A stretch of DNA of 45,913 bases. Origin: Bacteroidales bacterium (GTDB lineage Bacteria; Bacteroidota; Bacteroidia; Bacteroidales; UBA932). The stretch spans positions 1-45,913 of the forward strand of contig JAKSJZ010000006.1 in NCBI GenBank assembly GCA_024401995.1, read 5' to 3'. The translations under genes and the position numbers were made by a program. Below the pieces are notes generated by a model. That model did not search any database, was not told the origin of the DNA, and worked only from the letters and a program-made list of their open reading frames with translations. Shown here piece by piece: positions 43,473 through 45,913 of this stretch (the stretch's first letter is position 1; every line of letters starts with the position of its first letter).

Positions 43473-45059
43473 ATGAAACTCAAGGACATCAAGTCGCCCG
43501 GCTTCAATCCGGCCGAATGGGAGGCGAAGGGCTATCAGCTTCCGAAATTCGACGTCGAAGCCGTGGCACGGAAGACTCACGACCAGCCCACCTGGGTCCA
43601 TTTCGGCGGCGGCAACATCTTCCGCGCCTTTCTGGCCGCAATGCTCAACGACCTGCTGAATGAGGGCAAGTATGACCGCGGACTCATAGTTGCGGGCATT
43701 CACGACTACGAGGTTCTGGAGAAGGTGTTTTTCCCTTATGACAACCTCACTCTCCTGGTAAGCCTCAAGGCTTCGGGGGCCGTGGAGAAGAAGGTCATAG
43801 CATCCGTTACGGAGGCTCTCAAGGCCGATTTCCAGTTTGAGGACTGGGGACGTATGGTGGAGATATTCCGTAATCCGTCGCTTCAGATGATATCCTTTAC
43901 CATCACCGAGAAGGGCTATGTGGTTCCTCCCGAGGATCTGGAGAGGGGGTTGCGTCCAGAATCCGCGATGGGCAAGGTAACCGCCCTGCTCCTTGAGCGC
44001 TACCGGGCCGGGGAACTGCCCCTTACGGTCCAGAGTATGGACAACTGTTCCCACAACGGTGACAGAATCAGGGACGCGGTTCTTTCCTTTGCCTCGAAAT
44101 GGGTGAAGGAGGGCCTTGCGGAGGAAGGCTTCGTCAACTACCTTGAAGATGGGAGGAAGGTGACTTTCCCCTGGTCGATGATAGACAAGATTACTCCGCG
44201 TCCCCACGTGAAAGTGAAGGAGCTGCTCGATGCTGACGGATTCGTCGACTGCGGCTTCATCGAGACCAGGAAGCACGCCTTCATAGCTCCGTTCGTCAAC
44301 GCCGAGGAGGTGCAGTACCTGGTTGTCGAGGACAACTATACCAACGGACGCCCGCCCCTTGACCTGTGCGGAACCCTTTTCACCACACGCGAGACGGTGG
44401 ACAAGGTCGAGACGATGAAGGTTATGACCTGCCTGAACCCTCTCCACACCTCGATGGCGCTTTTCGGATGTCTGCTCGGCTACAATCTCATCTCCGCCGA
44501 GATGGCGGACGGGGATATCCGCCAGCTGGTCCAGAAGCTGGGCTATATGGAGGCAATGCCGGTGGTCACCGATCCCGGTATCCTGAATCCGTACGAGTTC
44601 ATAGGCACGGTCATCAACAAGCGTCTTCCCAATCCGTTTATGCCCGACGCGCCCCAGCGCATAGCCGTCGACACCAGTCAGAAGCTGCCCATCCGTTTCG
44701 GGGGGACTGTCAGGAAGTACCTCGAGCGCGGGCTTGACACGGACAATCTGGTGCTGATACCGCTGGTGTTCGCCGCCTATGCCCGCTACCTGAAGGGCGT
44801 CGATGACAAGGGGGACAGGTTCGACCCTTCTCCGGATCCTCTGCTGGAGGAACTTCAGGCAATTGTCTCTCCGCTCGAACTCGGCAGGCCGGATCAGGAC
44901 TGGAGTTGTTTGAGAAAGCTTTTCAGCCGTAAGGATGTGTTCGGGCTCGACCTTTATGAAGCCGGTCTGGGCGAGCGCACGGAGGGCTATGTCAGGGAAC
45001 TGTATGCCGGCCCCGGCGCTGTGCGCAGCACCCTGCACAAGTACGTGTCGCAGAGGTGA
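43473..45059 (+). CDS. Mannitol-dehydrogenase-family oxidoreductase, UxuB-like (fructuronate/mannonate)
   Basis: 528 residues, longer than the usual 480-490 of E. coli UxuB. The N-terminal dinucleotide fold has WVHFGGGNIFRAFLA and a short acidic segment near IVAGIHDYE. LTVQSMDNCSHNGDRIRD corresponds to the family SCDN(x)xxNG block. The catalytic Lys region reads METMKVMTCLNPLHT-like VETMKVMTCLNPLHTSM, where most relatives have KxRxLNGxHS. DxNFPNPFM-like NKRLPNPFMPDAPQRIAVD follows. It should reduce D-fructuronate to D-mannonate with NAD(P)H. Context supports this over mannitol or tagaturonate reduction, but the substrate is inferred. It lies 21 bases after gnd. Confidence 0.85.
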   Translation: MKLKDIKSPGFNPAEWEAKGYQLPKFDVEAVARKTHDQPTWVHFGGGNIFRAFLAAMLNDLLNEGKYDRGLIVAGIHDYEVLEKVFFPYDNLTLLVSLKASGAVEKKVIASVTEALKADFQFEDWGRMVEIFRNPSLQMISFTITEKGYVVPPEDLERGLRPESAMGKVTALLLERYRAGELPLTVQSMDNCSHNGDRIRDAVLSFASKWVKEGLAEEGFVNYLEDGRKVTFPWSMIDKITPRPHVKVKELLDADGFVDCGFIETRKHAFIAPFVNAEEVQYLVVEDNYTNGRPPLDLCGTLFTTRETVDKVETMKVMTCLNPLHTSMALFGCLLGYNLISAEMADGDIRQLVQKLGYMEAMPVVTDPGILNPYEFIGTVINKRLPNPFMPDAPQRIAVDTSQKLPIRFGGTVRKYLERGLDTDNLVLIPLVFAAYARYLKGVDDKGDRFDPSPDPLLEELQAIVSPLELGRPDQDWSCLRKLFSRKDVFGLDLYEAGLGERTEGYVRELYAGPGAVRSTLHKYVSQR

Positions 45060-45071
45060 TTCCAGTCGTGG

Positions 45072-45913
45072 TTACAGCAGGGTGATTCCCGCGCGCGAGC
45101 ATTCCTCCCGCATATCCTCCGGCCAGACGGCCGACTGAATCTCGCCGATGTGGGCCTTCCTCAACAGGAACATGCACAGACGCGACTGGCCTATGCCGCC
45201 TCCGATTGTAAGAGGCAGCCGCCCTTCCAGAAGCTCCTTGTGGTAGTATAGATTTCGTTTATGTAGCTGGCCGCTTTCCTCCAGCTGTTTGAGCAGGGTC
45301 GGGGCATCTACCCGGATGCCCATACTGGATACCTCGAACGCACGACCGAGCAGGGGATTCCATAGCAGGATATCACCGTTGAGGCTCCAGTCGTCATAGT
45401 CCGCCGCGCGCCCGTCGTGCCTGCTTCCGTCACTCAGCCTGCCGCCGATGCCCATAATGAAGACCGCCCCGTATTCGCCGCATACCGCATCCTCGCGTTC
45501 TTTAGGCGTCTTGCCGGGATAGCGTTGCAGAAGTTCCTCGGCGCTCGTGAAATGTATTTCCTCGGGAAGGACCGGCCCCAACTGCGGAAAATCGACGAAA
45601 AGCTTGTTCTCGCTGACCTTTATCGCCTCATAGATGCGCCTTACGGTCTTTTTCAGGAATCCTGCGTTGCGCTCCTCCTGCGTTATCACCCTCTCCCAGG
45701 CCCATTGGTCGACGTAGATGGAGTGGATGTTGTCCAGGTCTTCATCGGGGCGTATGGCGTTCATATCGGTATATATGCCGCGCCCGGCAGGGATACCCAT
45801 CTGCGCCAGCTTGACCCGCTTCCACTTCGCCAGCGAGTGGACAATCTCCGCGGCGCCGTCACCCAGCGACTTGACCGGAAAGCGCACGGGGCGCTCCACT
45901 CCGTTGAGGTCGT
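45072..45913 (-). CDS. asnA: Aspartate-ammonia ligase (asparagine synthetase A), C-terminal part
   Basis: The gene enters from the right edge, with about 280 of an expected 340-345 residues visible, and the start lies outside. AsnA is a class II aaRS-like enzyme making asparagine from aspartate, ammonia and ATP. Family blocks seen are DLNGVERPVRFPVK, YTDMNAIRPDEDLDN, HSIYVDQWAWERVI, FIMGIGGRLSDGSRHDGRAADYDDW and the motif 3 region LPLTIGGGIGQSRLCM. It runs tail to tail with the UxuB-like gene, with 12 bases between the stops. Confidence 0.95.
   Translation of the reverse strand, partial: DLNGVERPVRFPVKSLGDGAAEIVHSLAKWKRVKLAQMGIPAGRGIYTDMNAIRPDEDLDNIHSIYVDQWAWERVITQEERNAGFLKKTVRRIYEAIKVSENKLFVDFPQLGPVLPEEIHFTSAEELLQRYPGKTPKEREDAVCGEYGAVFIMGIGGRLSDGSRHDGRAADYDDWSLNGDILLWNPLLGRAFEVSSMGIRVDAPTLLKQLEESGQLHKRNLYYHKELLEGRLPLTIGGGIGQSRLCMFLLRKAHIGEIQSAVWPEDMREECSRAGITLL

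Noticed and set aside
42996..45038. 680-residue open frame antisense to the UxuB-like gene
   Set aside because: It is antisense to a well-supported enzyme gene and extends into gnd, with no promoter box and no family motif.

Overview
This window reads as chromosomal DNA of a GC-rich member of the Bacteroidales. The grounds are repeated TAnnTTTG -7 promoter boxes (some with a TTTG or TTTC -33 element 19-20 bp upstream), the absence of Shine-Dalgarno-like leaders, many lipoproteins, a fimbrillin-like domain, a 5'-nucleotidase split over two genes, a type B ribosomal protein L31, and a copper-type TonB receptor paired with a small metal-binding protein. I cannot fix the genus; a Rikenellaceae-like or 'Cryptobacteroides'-like lineage would fit. 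I see no insertion sequence, prophage, CRISPR array or rRNA operon.

Layout. 1-464 (minus): 5' part of a clostripain-family (C11) lipoprotein, divergent from 545-3140 (plus), a fimbrillin-like/FKBP fusion lipoprotein and an EamA transporter. 3203-3599 (minus): tmRNA. 3719-3793 (plus): tRNA-Val(UAC) with its own promoter and terminator. 3853-5681: a small PD-(D/E)xK protein and CCA-adding enzyme, tail to tail with xerD (minus). 6647-16301: a nine-gene, almost gapless plus-strand run (holA, ABC exporter pair, split 5'-nucleotidase, yicC, TonB receptor, HMA protein, glnS). 16305-17516 (minus): ROK regulator. 17606-21317: membrane sensor-like protein, trkH, RecD-like helicase. 21356-23014: phosphohexose mutase. 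22995-24337 (minus): ftsE-like ABC ATPase and nth. 24404-28985: a large TPR protein and an outer-membrane barrel. 29053-34088: gyrB, a 7TM-HD (PgpH-type) phosphodiesterase and a trigger factor lacking its PPIase domain. 34113-34799 (minus): a small membrane protein and rpmE2.

The most interesting part is the hexuronate locus at 34893-45059. A divergent control region (38106-38201) separates an MFS hexuronate-type transporter plus a YtcJ-like amidohydrolase lipoprotein (minus) from a plus-strand run of uxaC, a PfkB kinase, a LarA-superfamily protein with all nickel-pincer and catalytic residues, gnd (6-phosphogluconate dehydrogenase) and a UxuB-like mannitol-dehydrogenase-family oxidoreductase. 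No mannonate dehydratase (UxuA) or KDPG aldolase is present here. Read together, the genes suggest a route from glucuronate to fructuronate, D-mannonate, D-gluconate (by LarA-type 2-epimerisation), 6-phosphogluconate and ribulose 5-phosphate, feeding the pentose phosphate pathway rather than the usual 2-keto-3-deoxygluconate route. The epimerase and kinase substrates are inference. The window ends inside asnA (minus).
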